Shown here: piece after piece, positions 8,354 through 20,822 of the stretch
How the letters are laid out: each line of letters opens with the position of its first letter
Position numbering within the stretch: the first letter of the stretch is position 1
DNA from: JBBIWA01 sp037439425
Lineage (GTDB): Bacteria > Acidobacteriota > Blastocatellia > RBC074
Reading direction: 5' to 3'
DNA: 36,110 nucleotides
Assembly (NCBI GenBank): GCA_037439425.1
Contig: JBBIWA010000062.1
Coordinates: forward strand, 1 to 36,110
The notes under the pieces: model-generated
Seen by the model: the letters and a program-made list of their open reading frames with translations, nothing else
Database searches by the model: none
What the model was told of the DNA's origin: nothing
Made by a program: the position numbers and the translations under genes

Positions 8354-8407
8354 AGAGGCTCACTCATCCTCTGACAATATCAGGCTTTGCCTGACACCAA
8401 TTTTTTT
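8354..8407 (+). terminator. Two hairpins followed by a T-tract, possible terminator or attenuator
   Basis: AGAGG/CCTCT (8354-8358 with 8368-8372) is followed by TCAGGC-TTT-GCCTGA (8380-8394, perfect 6-bp stem), then six bases and seven T residues (8401-8407). The gap before the T-tract makes it a non-standard intrinsic terminator. With the promoter at 8279 it would define a transcript of about 90 nt. Confidence 0.35.
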
Positions 8408-8682
8408 GAATGAACCAGGCAGTAGTTTCTGGACCACGTCGGGAGGTGTTTTAGCTCTGACGTTTCCTCCCCCTTTCATCGACACTCACTGGGCGGTGAT
8501 CCTCACCGAAATTTCCGGCATACTCAGGCAATATTTCTCTCCCGAAACCCAGGTCTCTTGACCACCGAAGAGTGACCTCAGCACTAACGGGGCAGAGGCG
8601 ACTTGCTGGATCAGAAGTCTAATAAGTCGCCAGCATAAGAACTCCAAAACGTCTCAGATTCGATATATCTCAAGAGGCCCCT

Positions 8683-11600
8683 ATGATACGAACTACAAGT
8701 CTATCATTGCACCTTCTCCTGGCATTGCTTGTGCTGGTAATTGCTATCTCAGCTCTTGCCACTCAGCCTGGCAAAGCCTCTGTGAGAAGCGATCATCCTG
8801 CCAGAGAAAGCTTCACAGCAACGGGCGGCAGGCTGCCATCGCTGGCTAGCCTGCTGGGTCCTGATGGAATGCTGAAGCTGGATACCGGCTTTAGCGGCAG
8901 CCTGGATGCACGCGGCTACTCACTGGAGATCACGCCAAGCGGAGCTCCACGCTTCGTACCGTCGCTGGCGCTGCAAGGTGGAGGAACTGATTCCTGGGAT
9001 ACGATTTTTAGTAGCTCAGGAATCAACGCTCCTGTCTCAGCTATTGCCGTGAGCGGAAATTATGTCTATATCGGCGGAGAATTCACTTCGGTTGGCGGCA
9101 TCATCGCCAATCACATTGCCAGGTGGGACAGCAACACCAATACCTGGTCAGCACTCACCGAGGTAGTAGTAGTAGATGGCAATCCTGTTAGCTTTAACGG
9201 TGTGAATGGCAATGTTCTGGCCATTGCGGTCAGCGGGAGTGATGTCTATGTGGGCGGAGCCTTCACTCAGGCCGGAAGTGTCATGGCGAGAAATGTAGCC
9301 AAGTGGAATGGTACCTCTTGGTCCGTGCTTGGTAGCGGCTTGGTTAATGGCGTGAGCGTTAATGCCAGAGCAATTGCCGTAAGCGGCAGTGAGGTATATG
9401 TGGGTGGAGATCTGAGTGAAGCTGATGGAGGGCCGGAGGATGGCGGGGTGCTGGCCGCCCGCATCGCCAAGTGGAACAGTAGTACCAATACCTGGTCCGC
9501 GCTTGGCGGCGGCGTCAATGGGACAGTCTTCGCCATCGCGGTCAGCGGGAGTGATGTCTATGTGGGCGGGAATTTCAGCCAGGCCGGCAGTAACACAGCC
9601 AGTCGCATAGCTCGATGGAGTAGCACTACTAACACCTGGTCACCGCTGGGCACGGGCGCAAATAATGGAGTGATTGGGAGCGTCCGGGCCATTGGGGTGA
9701 GCGGTAGCCTGGTCTACGTCGGCGGGCTTTTCACTACGGCGGGCGGAGCGTCTGCCAACAATGTAGCCGTTTGGAATGGCAGCAGCTGGTCTGAGCTCGG
9801 CACGGGTATAGAAGGTGACGACACCATCACGCCGGTTGTTAACGCCATCGCCGTGAGCGGAAGTAATGTGTATGTAGGCGGAACTTTCGCTACGGCTGGT
9901 GGCGTGAGCGCGAGCAATGTCGCTAAGTGGGACGGCAGCACCTGGTCAGCGCTGCGTGGTGGAGTGAACGGTAATGTCAGGGCCATGGCGGTGAGGCAAA
10001 GCGCAGTATATGTGAGCGGAGACTTCAACACGGCCATTAATACGGGAGATCAGAATCCTAACGTTTCGTCTCCATTTTTGGGAAGATTCATTGTGGCTTC
10101 ACTAAACACTCCGCCCACACTGGGGACTTATCCTGCGACGACTGTCAATGTTGGAGAGACCAAAACGATCTCACCAAGCGCTCCGCCCAGTGATGACGGA
10201 ACGCTCAGCGTCACGGTCTCAATCTCTCCTACTACTTTCACCGGAAATCTCTCGGTCAATCCCTCAACCGGCGCCGTCACCGTCACCGACGCTGGCCCGG
10301 CAGGTAGCTACACCGTTACGGTCACGGCGGTGGATAACCTCAATGCTTCTGTCTCGACCACCTTCAACTTGGTTGTGAATGGACTGCCGACCATCGCCGG
10401 CCAGACGATCACGCGCCAGCAGGGCAGTCCTGGTGCGGTAAATATCATTGCTACCGTTGATGACGATACGACGCCAAAAGGGAATTTGTCGGTGGCTGTT
10501 ACCGCACCGGCAGCAGGCATCAGCGTCACAGACATCACCAACACCAACGGCACTATTACAGCCAACGTCATTGCCCTGTGTACAGCAACGGTGGGAACTA
10601 ACCAGGTAGGACTGACGGTTACTGATGGCAATGGCGCTAGCGCGACGGCCAATCTGACGGTCAACGTCACGACCAACACAGCACCCACGCTTTCATACTC
10701 CAGCCCGCAGACAGCAGCACTGGGAGCAGCCTTGACAGTCAACCCGGCCGGCGGGCCTGTTGACAACGGAACGGTTTCATCCGTCACTGTGCAGAGCATT
10801 ACTCCTGCTTTCTTCACCGGCACGATCACAGTCAACAATGCAGGTGTGGTTTCAGTGAGTAACGCCGGCCCAGCAGGCAGCTACACGGTAGCCATCAAAG
10901 CTACAGATAACTGTGGGGCTACTACCATTGCCATCTTCACGCTTAACGTTGGAGTCTCCGGGACGCCCGGCTGTCAGGGAGTGAGCTTTACTACGCCTGC
11001 CGGATCGCCGATTGCCGTGGGGAACGCGCCACGTGCTATCGCTCTGGGCGACTTTAATAATGACGGCAAGCCGGATCTGGCGGCCGCTAACAGTGTAGCG
11101 AACACTGTCACGATTCTGCTGGGCAATGGCAGTGGCGGCTTTACTGCGGCAGCGGTCAGTCCAGCCACAGGACTCACTCCCGGCGCAGTCGTGGCGGGAG
11201 ATTTCAATAGTGATGGCAAACTCGATCTGGCCATAGCCAACACCGCCTCCAACAACGTGACCATTCTGTTAGGCAATGGTGACGGCAGCTTTACCGCCGC
11301 CGTCAGTCCAGGTACGGGAAATAATCCGAGCGCAGTGGCAGCGGGAGATTTCAATAGTGATGGCAAGCTCGATCTGGCGACGGCGAACAAGGACGCCAAC
11401 AATGTAACCATCTTGTTGGGGAACGGGGATGGAAGCTTCACCGCTGCGACCAGCAGCCCGGCTACAGGCAGCGGTCCTGTCTCTTTGGCTATAGGGGATT
11501 TCAACGCTGATAGCAAGTTGGATCTGGCCGTGGCGAACTCTGGCGCAAACACCCTGACGATCCTGCTCGGCAATGGTGATGGAAGCTTTACTGCTGCGAC

Positions 11601-14600
11601 GGCGAGTCCTGGCACCGGGACTAACCCCAGCTCGGTGACCGTAGGAGATTTCAACGGCGATGGCCGGCTCGACCTGGCTGTAGCCAACAAGGACGCTAAC
11701 ACTGTGACCATCCTGTTGGGCAATGGAGATGGGATCTTCACCTCCGGGACGGGCAGCCCGACCACTGGCACTGCTCCCAGTTCTTTGGCGACGGGTGATT
11801 TCAACAGCGACGGCAATCTTGATCTGGTAGTGGCCAATTCCAGCTCAAACGATCTCACATTCCTGCTGGGAGATGGAAGCGGCTCCTTCAGCGCGCCGTC
11901 TGCTGGCTCACCCATCGGCGCCGGAAATAACACCGTCTCGGTCCTGGTGGGAGACTTAAATCTCGATGGCCGGCTCGACTTGGCAGCGGTAAATCAAACG
12001 GACAACAACGTGACAGTCAGGCTTAATAACTGCAATACCCCGCCGAGGATCACAGCTTCGGGGCCGATCACGCGCCAGAAAGGCAGCTCAGGGGCTGAAG
12101 CTGTTATCGCGACGGTGAGTGATTTGGATGATCCGGCTGGCAGCTTGACAGTGATGACTATCACAGGTGGCACCGCTACTGGAGTCACAGTGACCAACAT
12201 CGTCAATACCGATGGCACCATCAAAGCCACCATTGCTACTGACTGCAATGCTGTAAGCGGCACCATCAGGCTGCAGGTCGCTGATAGCGGCGCTTTGACG
12301 GCCAGTGCTGATCTGCAAATTAACCTGACCGATAACACGCTACCTGTGTTAGGAACTTATTCTCTGACCGGCCCGGTCAACCAAGGTGCCAGCGGAGTAG
12401 TGATCCCCAGTGCTACCCCGAGTGATAATGGCACCGTAACAACTCTGACAGCCTCAGCGCCTAACTTCACAGGCACCTTTGACGGCGATCCGACGACAGG
12501 AGCAGTCACCATCAACAGCGCTGGGCCGCCGGGTAATTACACCGTGACGGTGACCGCGACCGATAATTGCAGCGCGACTTCGACCGCTACCTTCAATCTC
12601 ATCGTCAATGGCCCGCCAGCTATCACAGGGCAAACCATCACACGCCAGCAAGGCAGTCCGGGCACCGTTTCGACCATCGCAATGGTCAGCGATGATTTGA
12701 CGGCAGCAGGGAATCTGGTGGTGACGGTGAGTTCACCAGCCACAGGCATCAGTGTCACCAACATCGCCAATAACAATGGGACGATCACCGCTACGGTAGC
12801 CGCCGACTGCACGGCTACTTTGGGTGATCACAACGTGGGATTGACAGTGACTGATGGCGGTGGTTTGACGGTGACGGCCAACTTGGTAGTCAACGTAACG
12901 GCCAACACGCCGCCTGCGCTCTCCTACGCCAGCTCGCATACCGTTGTGGCTGGTGGCTCGCTGACAATCAATCCTACTAGTGGGCCTACTGACAATGGCG
13001 CGATACCGTCAGTCACAGTGCAGAGCATCTCTCCCGACATTTTCACCGGCGCGATTTCAGTTAACATGGCTGGGGTGGTCTCAATCAGCAATGCCGGCCC
13101 GGCTGGGGATTTCACCGTTACCATTGCCGTGACGGATAACTGCAATGCGACCTCGACGGCTTCTTTCAATCTCAGCGTGAGCCGCAATGTGCGACTGGTC
13201 GCGACCAGTGGCGCAGCAGGCGGCATAGCCGGTGTCCCGGTGGAGTTAATTGCCCTAGGGGATGAATTCGGAGTTAGCTTCAGCGTCAATTTCGATCCTA
13301 CTCTGCTCAGCCTCGCCGATCCGCCGGTGGTTGCAGGTAGCGGCCTCCCAACAGGATCGTCGCTTAACTTCAATACAAATCAGGCGGCACAGGGTCGCCT
13401 AGGCGTTGCGCTGATCTTGCCCGTGACCTCACCCTTGCCGACCTTTGCCCAGGGCACGCATCAGATTGCGATCTTGAACTTCAGGCTAGCCAGTAATGCC
13501 GGGCCGACTACCACCACTCTCAGTTTCGGTGATCAGCCAATTGCGCGCAGTGTTGTAGATGCCAATGCCAGTAGCCTCAGCTCCAGCTTCACCGGGGCTG
13601 CACTGACTATCACGCGAGGTTACGAAGCAGATGTAACACCGCGTCCTGAAGGCAAGAACAATGGCACTCTGACTGTGAGTGATTGGGTACAGGTTGGGCG
13701 CTTCGTCGCTGGGTTGGATCCGGTCACCAGCGGTAGTGAATTTCAACGTGCTGATACGGCACCACGCAACACGTTAGGCGATGGCCAGCTCGACATCAGC
13801 GATTGGGTACAGGCCGGGCGCTACGTTGCGGGTCTGGACCCCATAGCCCCCGCTGGCGGGCCGACCGCTCCTTCATCGGGAGTCATGGCTCAGGGGCTCA
13901 GTGCCGAAGCTGTGGTAGCAGAGACTCGACGAATTATCCGCCTCGTTCCCGGCAAGCTGATTCGAGGCCAGCAGACCACAGTGGCAGTTGAACTCGAAGC
14001 GCTGGGCGATGAGAATGCGCTCGCCTTTGGCCTGAGCTTTGATCCGGCGCAATTGAGCTTTGTTTCTGCCGCTGCGCCTTTGCGCGGCGCGACTCTGATC
14101 GTTAACTCCCAGCAAGCAGCAAGTGGGCGGCTCGGCCTTCTTCTCGCGCTGCCCACCGGGCAAGCTTTTGCTGCCGGCCTGCATCAGCTCGTGACCCTGA
14201 CCTTTGCCGTGGCAATTGATAGCCCGACCGATCGCGCCGAAATCGGGTTTGCCGGCGGGACGGTTGCAAATACTGTGGTAGACCTCAATGCCAACAAGCT
14301 AGCAGCGAATTGGAGCGCCGAAACATTTACTCTTACCAGAGAAGTGGCCTGCGTTTCCGCTGCCAGCTATCTAGGCAAAGAGATCGCTCGCGCATCCATT
14401 GTTTCAGCTTTTGGTCTCGGCCTGGCAACTGAGCGCGCCTTGGCCGGGACGCTGCCGCTGCCAACGCAACTGGCAGGAACCACGGTTAAGGTGCGTGACG
14501 CTGCCGGAACGGAGCGGCTCGCGCCGCTGTACTTCGTTTCACCCTATCAGGTCAATTATCAGCTCCCGGCAGAAACAGCAGCCGGACCGGCCACGGTCGC

Positions 14601-15057
14601 GATCACGAGCCGTGATGGCAGGGTCTCGGTCGGAACCATTCAGGTGGCGCCGCTCGCTCCAGGCTTATTCTCGGCGGATAGCAGCGGTCAGGGAGTAGCA
14701 GCCGGATATGTCGTGCGTCTGCGCAACGGCCTCGAGCAAGCCTGGGAGCCGATTGCTCAACCTGATGAGCAGGGGAAGATAGTGGCGCGCCCGGTGGAGC
14801 TGGGTTCTGAAGAGGAGGAGGCTTTCCTGATTTTGTACGGCACCGGTCTGCGCGCGCGCAGCTCGCTAGCTTCGGTGACCGCTGCGATTGGCGGCGTGGC
14901 AGTTGAGGTGCTTTATGCCGGACCGGCACCTGGATTTGTTGGGTTGGACCAGATCAATCTTCGCTTGCCGCGCCAACTAGCCGGTCGCGGCGAGGTGGAC
15001 GTCCTGCTTATAGCAGATGGTCTGGCGGCCAATCCGGTCAAGGTGAGTATCAGGTAG
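8683..15057 (+). CDS. Giant secreted multi-domain protein: Kelch-like propeller, FG-GAP propeller, Ig-like, cohesin/dockerin-like, TIGR03437
   Basis: 2124 residues with a signal peptide (residues 1-27, LLLALLVLVIAISALA). Residues about 105-470 carry seven repeats of the form AIAVSGSDVYVGG.F...GG...N.AKW....W..L, a Kelch-like seven-bladed propeller. About 475-760 are three Ig/cadherin-like repeats ending in YTVTVTA.DN. About 763-1118 are seven FG-GAP/VCBS repeats (GDFN.DGKLDLA.AN...NNVTILLGNG), another seven-bladed, calcium-binding propeller. About 1120-1500 are four more Ig-like repeats. About 1502-1646 is a cohesin-like domain, 1647-1723 a dockerin-like pair (SDWVQVGRFVAGLD; LGDGQLDISDWVQAGRYVAGLD), 1750-1886 a second cohesin-like domain and 1887-2124 a TIGR03437-type domain. 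A surface or adhesive role is inferred; the ligand is unknown. It lies 71 bp upstream of a shorter paralogue. There is no catalytic domain. Confidence 0.9.
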   Translation: MIRTTSLSLHLLLALLVLVIAISALATQPGKASVRSDHPARESFTATGGRLPSLASLLGPDGMLKLDTGFSGSLDARGYSLEITPSGAPRFVPSLALQGGGTDSWDTIFSSSGINAPVSAIAVSGNYVYIGGEFTSVGGIIANHIARWDSNTNTWSALTEVVVVDGNPVSFNGVNGNVLAIAVSGSDVYVGGAFTQAGSVMARNVAKWNGTSWSVLGSGLVNGVSVNARAIAVSGSEVYVGGDLSEADGGPEDGGVLAARIAKWNSSTNTWSALGGGVNGTVFAIAVSGSDVYVGGNFSQAGSNTASRIARWSSTTNTWSPLGTGANNGVIGSVRAIGVSGSLVYVGGLFTTAGGASANNVAVWNGSSWSELGTGIEGDDTITPVVNAIAVSGSNVYVGGTFATAGGVSASNVAKWDGSTWSALRGGVNGNVRAMAVRQSAVYVSGDFNTAINTGDQNPNVSSPFLGRFIVASLNTPPTLGTYPATTVNVGETKTISPSAPPSDDGTLSVTVSISPTTFTGNLSVNPSTGAVTVTDAGPAGSYTVTVTAVDNLNASVSTTFNLVVNGLPTIAGQTITRQQGSPGAVNIIATVDDDTTPKGNLSVAVTAPAAGISVTDITNTNGTITANVIALCTATVGTNQVGLTVTDGNGASATANLTVNVTTNTAPTLSYSSPQTAALGAALTVNPAGGPVDNGTVSSVTVQSITPAFFTGTITVNNAGVVSVSNAGPAGSYTVAIKATDNCGATTIAIFTLNVGVSGTPGCQGVSFTTPAGSPIAVGNAPRAIALGDFNNDGKPDLAAANSVANTVTILLGNGSGGFTAAAVSPATGLTPGAVVAGDFNSDGKLDLAIANTASNNVTILLGNGDGSFTAAVSPGTGNNPSAVAAGDFNSDGKLDLATANKDANNVTILLGNGDGSFTAATSSPATGSGPVSLAIGDFNADSKLDLAVANSGANTLTILLGNGDGSFTAATASPGTGTNPSSVTVGDFNGDGRLDLAVANKDANTVTILLGNGDGIFTSGTGSPTTGTAPSSLATGDFNSDGNLDLVVANSSSNDLTFLLGDGSGSFSAPSAGSPIGAGNNTVSVLVGDLNLDGRLDLAAVNQTDNNVTVRLNNCNTPPRITASGPITRQKGSSGAEAVIATVSDLDDPAGSLTVMTITGGTATGVTVTNIVNTDGTIKATIATDCNAVSGTIRLQVADSGALTASADLQINLTDNTLPVLGTYSLTGPVNQGASGVVIPSATPSDNGTVTTLTASAPNFTGTFDGDPTTGAVTINSAGPPGNYTVTVTATDNCSATSTATFNLIVNGPPAITGQTITRQQGSPGTVSTIAMVSDDLTAAGNLVVTVSSPATGISVTNIANNNGTITATVAADCTATLGDHNVGLTVTDGGGLTVTANLVVNVTANTPPALSYASSHTVVAGGSLTINPTSGPTDNGAIPSVTVQSISPDIFTGAISVNMAGVVSISNAGPAGDFTVTIAVTDNCNATSTASFNLSVSRNVRLVATSGAAGGIAGVPVELIALGDEFGVSFSVNFDPTLLSLADPPVVAGSGLPTGSSLNFNTNQAAQGRLGVALILPVTSPLPTFAQGTHQIAILNFRLASNAGPTTTTLSFGDQPIARSVVDANASSLSSSFTGAALTITRGYEADVTPRPEGKNNGTLTVSDWVQVGRFVAGLDPVTSGSEFQRADTAPRNTLGDGQLDISDWVQAGRYVAGLDPIAPAGGPTAPSSGVMAQGLSAEAVVAETRRIIRLVPGKLIRGQQTTVAVELEALGDENALAFGLSFDPAQLSFVSAAAPLRGATLIVNSQQAASGRLGLLLALPTGQAFAAGLHQLVTLTFAVAIDSPTDRAEIGFAGGTVANTVVDLNANKLAANWSAETFTLTREVACVSAASYLGKEIARASIVSAFGLGLATERALAGTLPLPTQLAGTTVKVRDAAGTERLAPLYFVSPYQVNYQLPAETAAGPATVAITSRDGRVSVGTIQVAPLAPGLFSADSSGQGVAAGYVVRLRNGLEQAWEPIAQPDEQGKIVARPVELGSEEEEAFLILYGTGLRARSSLASVTAAIGGVAVEVLYAGPAPGFVGLDQINLRLPRQLAGRGEVDVLLIADGLAANPVKVSIR

Positions 15058-15128
15058 TGGCTGCTGTCCGTCGCAAATAGCAAATGACTACTGACCAATG
15101 ACAAAGTAGCATTAACGAAAGCGAAATC

Positions 15129-19337
<4,209 letters not shown>

Positions 19338-19690
19338 AGTAATTGCTGCGGCTCCGGCGGAGGAGCTATCTATAGTGGGCAGTGAAGGGAAGCAAGCTGC
19401 GCTAAAGAGCGGTCTCTCGATCAATGCCCTGAGCTTGCTCCGCCCCGCAGCTCGTTGAGCTCCTTCTCAACTCGATTCTGATTCTTGACTTCCCCCTCGC
19501 TTCCCCCTACTATCACAACTTCATTCACGCCCTGGTTTGCTCGCAAGCCCCGCCCGCACTCTGGCCGCAGCGGGGCTTCGTTTTAGCCCGAATTTTGTCG
19601 GGGGGTAAAAACCACCTCAGGATACCAGACAGGTGAAGAGTGGACGTCTTCGCGATCTGCGCGATCCTTGTGCTTGACTGGTAAGGAAAG
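19338..19690. other. Intergenic region between the giant genes and asd
   Basis: Contains the candidate terminator at 19545-19584 and, after it, presumably the asd promoter. I see no gene and no clear consensus promoter. Confidence 0.5.
19545..19584 (+). terminator. Candidate intrinsic terminator downstream of the giant genes
   Basis: AAGCCCCG (19545-19552) pairs perfectly with CGGGGCTT (19571-19578), followed by CG and TTTT. The 18-base loop is long but GC-rich. It is well placed to separate the giant genes from the asd cluster, though it lies about 200 bp after the last stop. Confidence 0.5.
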
Positions 19691-19696
19691 ATGACA

Positions 19697-20755
19697 ATGA
19701 AGACCCAGACCAAGAAGAGAGTAGGCATTCTCGGCGCGACCGGTTTAGTCGGTCAAAGATTGATTCATCTGTTGCGCGATCATCCCTACTTCGAGCTGAG
19801 CGCGCTGGCCGCTTCAGACCGTTCAGAAGGGAAGCCTTTTGTTGGAGCCTGCACGTGGAGACTGCCCTTTGAGATGCCTGCGGCGGTGGCTGAGATGAGA
19901 CTGCAACCTTGCCGTCCACCACTCGATTGTGATCTGGTGATCGCCAGCCTGCCATCGGAGATCGCTCTCGAAGCTGAAGCCGCCTTTGCCGCTGCCGGCT
20001 ATCCGGTGATCAGCAACTCTTCGGCCTATCGCATGCACGAGGATGTGCCGCTGTTGGTGCCTGAGATCAATCCCGATCATCTGGGCTTGATCGAGCAGCA
20101 GAAGAAGAAGCGCGCTTACGAGCGTGGCTTTATGATCACCAATCCGAACTGTACGGTGACGGCGCTAGTGCTGGCGCTGGCGCCTTTGTATCAGCAGTTC
20201 GGTCTGGAAGCGGTGATGGTCACCTCGATGCAGGCGATTTCGGGCGCGGGCTATCCCGGAGTGGCTTCGATTGATGTGACCGACAATGTGATCCCCTACA
20301 TCGGTGGAGAAGAAGAGAAAGTTGAAACCGAGCCGCAAAAGATCTTGGGCCGGCTGGCAGGCACGCTCATCGAGCCTGCTCCCTTTAAGGTGAGCGCGCA
20401 ATGCAATCGCGTCGCCGTCCAGGACGGCCATCTGGAGTCAGTACGCGTCAAGCTCAGCCGCCCGGCCACGCTGGAAGAGTTCACCGAAGCGTTCACTTCA
20501 TTCCGCGGTCTGCCGCAAGAGTTGAAATTGCCCACGGCTCCCGCCCGCCCACTGCTTGTCCGCACGGAGAAGGACCGCCCGCAGCCACGGCTGGACCGGG
20601 ATGCGGAAGGTGGCATGGCCACAGTCATCGGCCGCATTGCGCGGGATAAAGTCTTCGATTTCAAATTCACCTTGCTGGGACATAACACCATCCGTGGCGC
20701 TGCCGGAGCTGCATTGCTGAATGCGGAACTGCTGATAGCGAGAAATCTCTTGTGA
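19697..20755 (+). CDS. asd: Aspartate-semialdehyde dehydrogenase
   Basis: 352 residues. Catalyses NADPH-dependent reduction of aspartyl phosphate to aspartate semialdehyde, the second step toward threonine, methionine, lysine and diaminopimelate. The N-terminal Rossmann motif is RVGILGATGLVGQRL. The active-site cysteine is in NPNCTVTALVL (Cys152), followed by the SGAGYPG loop. CNRVAVQDGHLESV supplies the substrate-binding arginine (238) and the catalytic histidine (245). This pattern fits the archaeal/fungal-type subgroup. The ATG at 19697 is preferred over the in-frame ATG at 19691 because AAGGA then sits about 9 nt upstream rather than 3. It is the first gene of asd-lysC-thrC, with 67 bp to lysC containing a strong hairpin. 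Confidence 0.95.
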   Translation: MKTQTKKRVGILGATGLVGQRLIHLLRDHPYFELSALAASDRSEGKPFVGACTWRLPFEMPAAVAEMRLQPCRPPLDCDLVIASLPSEIALEAEAAFAAAGYPVISNSSAYRMHEDVPLLVPEINPDHLGLIEQQKKKRAYERGFMITNPNCTVTALVLALAPLYQQFGLEAVMVTSMQAISGAGYPGVASIDVTDNVIPYIGGEEEKVETEPQKILGRLAGTLIEPAPFKVSAQCNRVAVQDGHLESVRVKLSRPATLEEFTEAFTSFRGLPQELKLPTAPARPLLVRTEKDRPQPRLDRDAEGGMATVIGRIARDKVFDFKFTLLGHNTIRGAAGAALLNAELLIARNLL

Positions 20756-20759
20756 GTGT

Positions 20760-20811
20760 CAGACTTCAGACCTTAAAGGGCCCATTTCCCGGGCCTCAGG
20801 TCTGAAGTCTG
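20760..20811 (+). repeat. 14-bp perfect inverted repeat between asd and lysC
   Basis: CAGACTTCAGACCT (20760-20773) and AGGTCTGAAGTCTG (20798-20811) are exact reverse complements. The loop contains a second stem, GGCCC/GGGCC. The right arm ends at the GAGG that serves as the lysC ribosome-binding site (20811-20814, ATG at 20823), so folding could affect lysC translation. There is no T-tract. Confidence 0.8.
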
Positions 20812-20822
20812 AGGTCTGAATT

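Larger units (their letters stand above)
7922..8682. other. Long intergenic region between the regulator and the first giant gene
   Basis: About 760 bp without a convincing gene. It holds a candidate sigma-70 promoter at 8279-8308 and two hairpins with a T-tract at 8354-8407, listed separately. It should also hold enhancer sites for the sigma-54 promoter; the palindrome TGGTGCCA occurs at 7914-7921 and again near 8065, but I see no clear tandem operator. The giant gene at 8683 has AGAGG a few bases before its ATG. A frame at 8310-8561 has only a TTG start and no family resemblance. Confidence 0.5.

Noticed and set aside
8310..8561. 83-codon frame upstream of the first giant gene
   Set aside because: It needs a TTG start with no ribosome-binding site, and the peptide resembles nothing known; the hairpins and T-tract lie within it.
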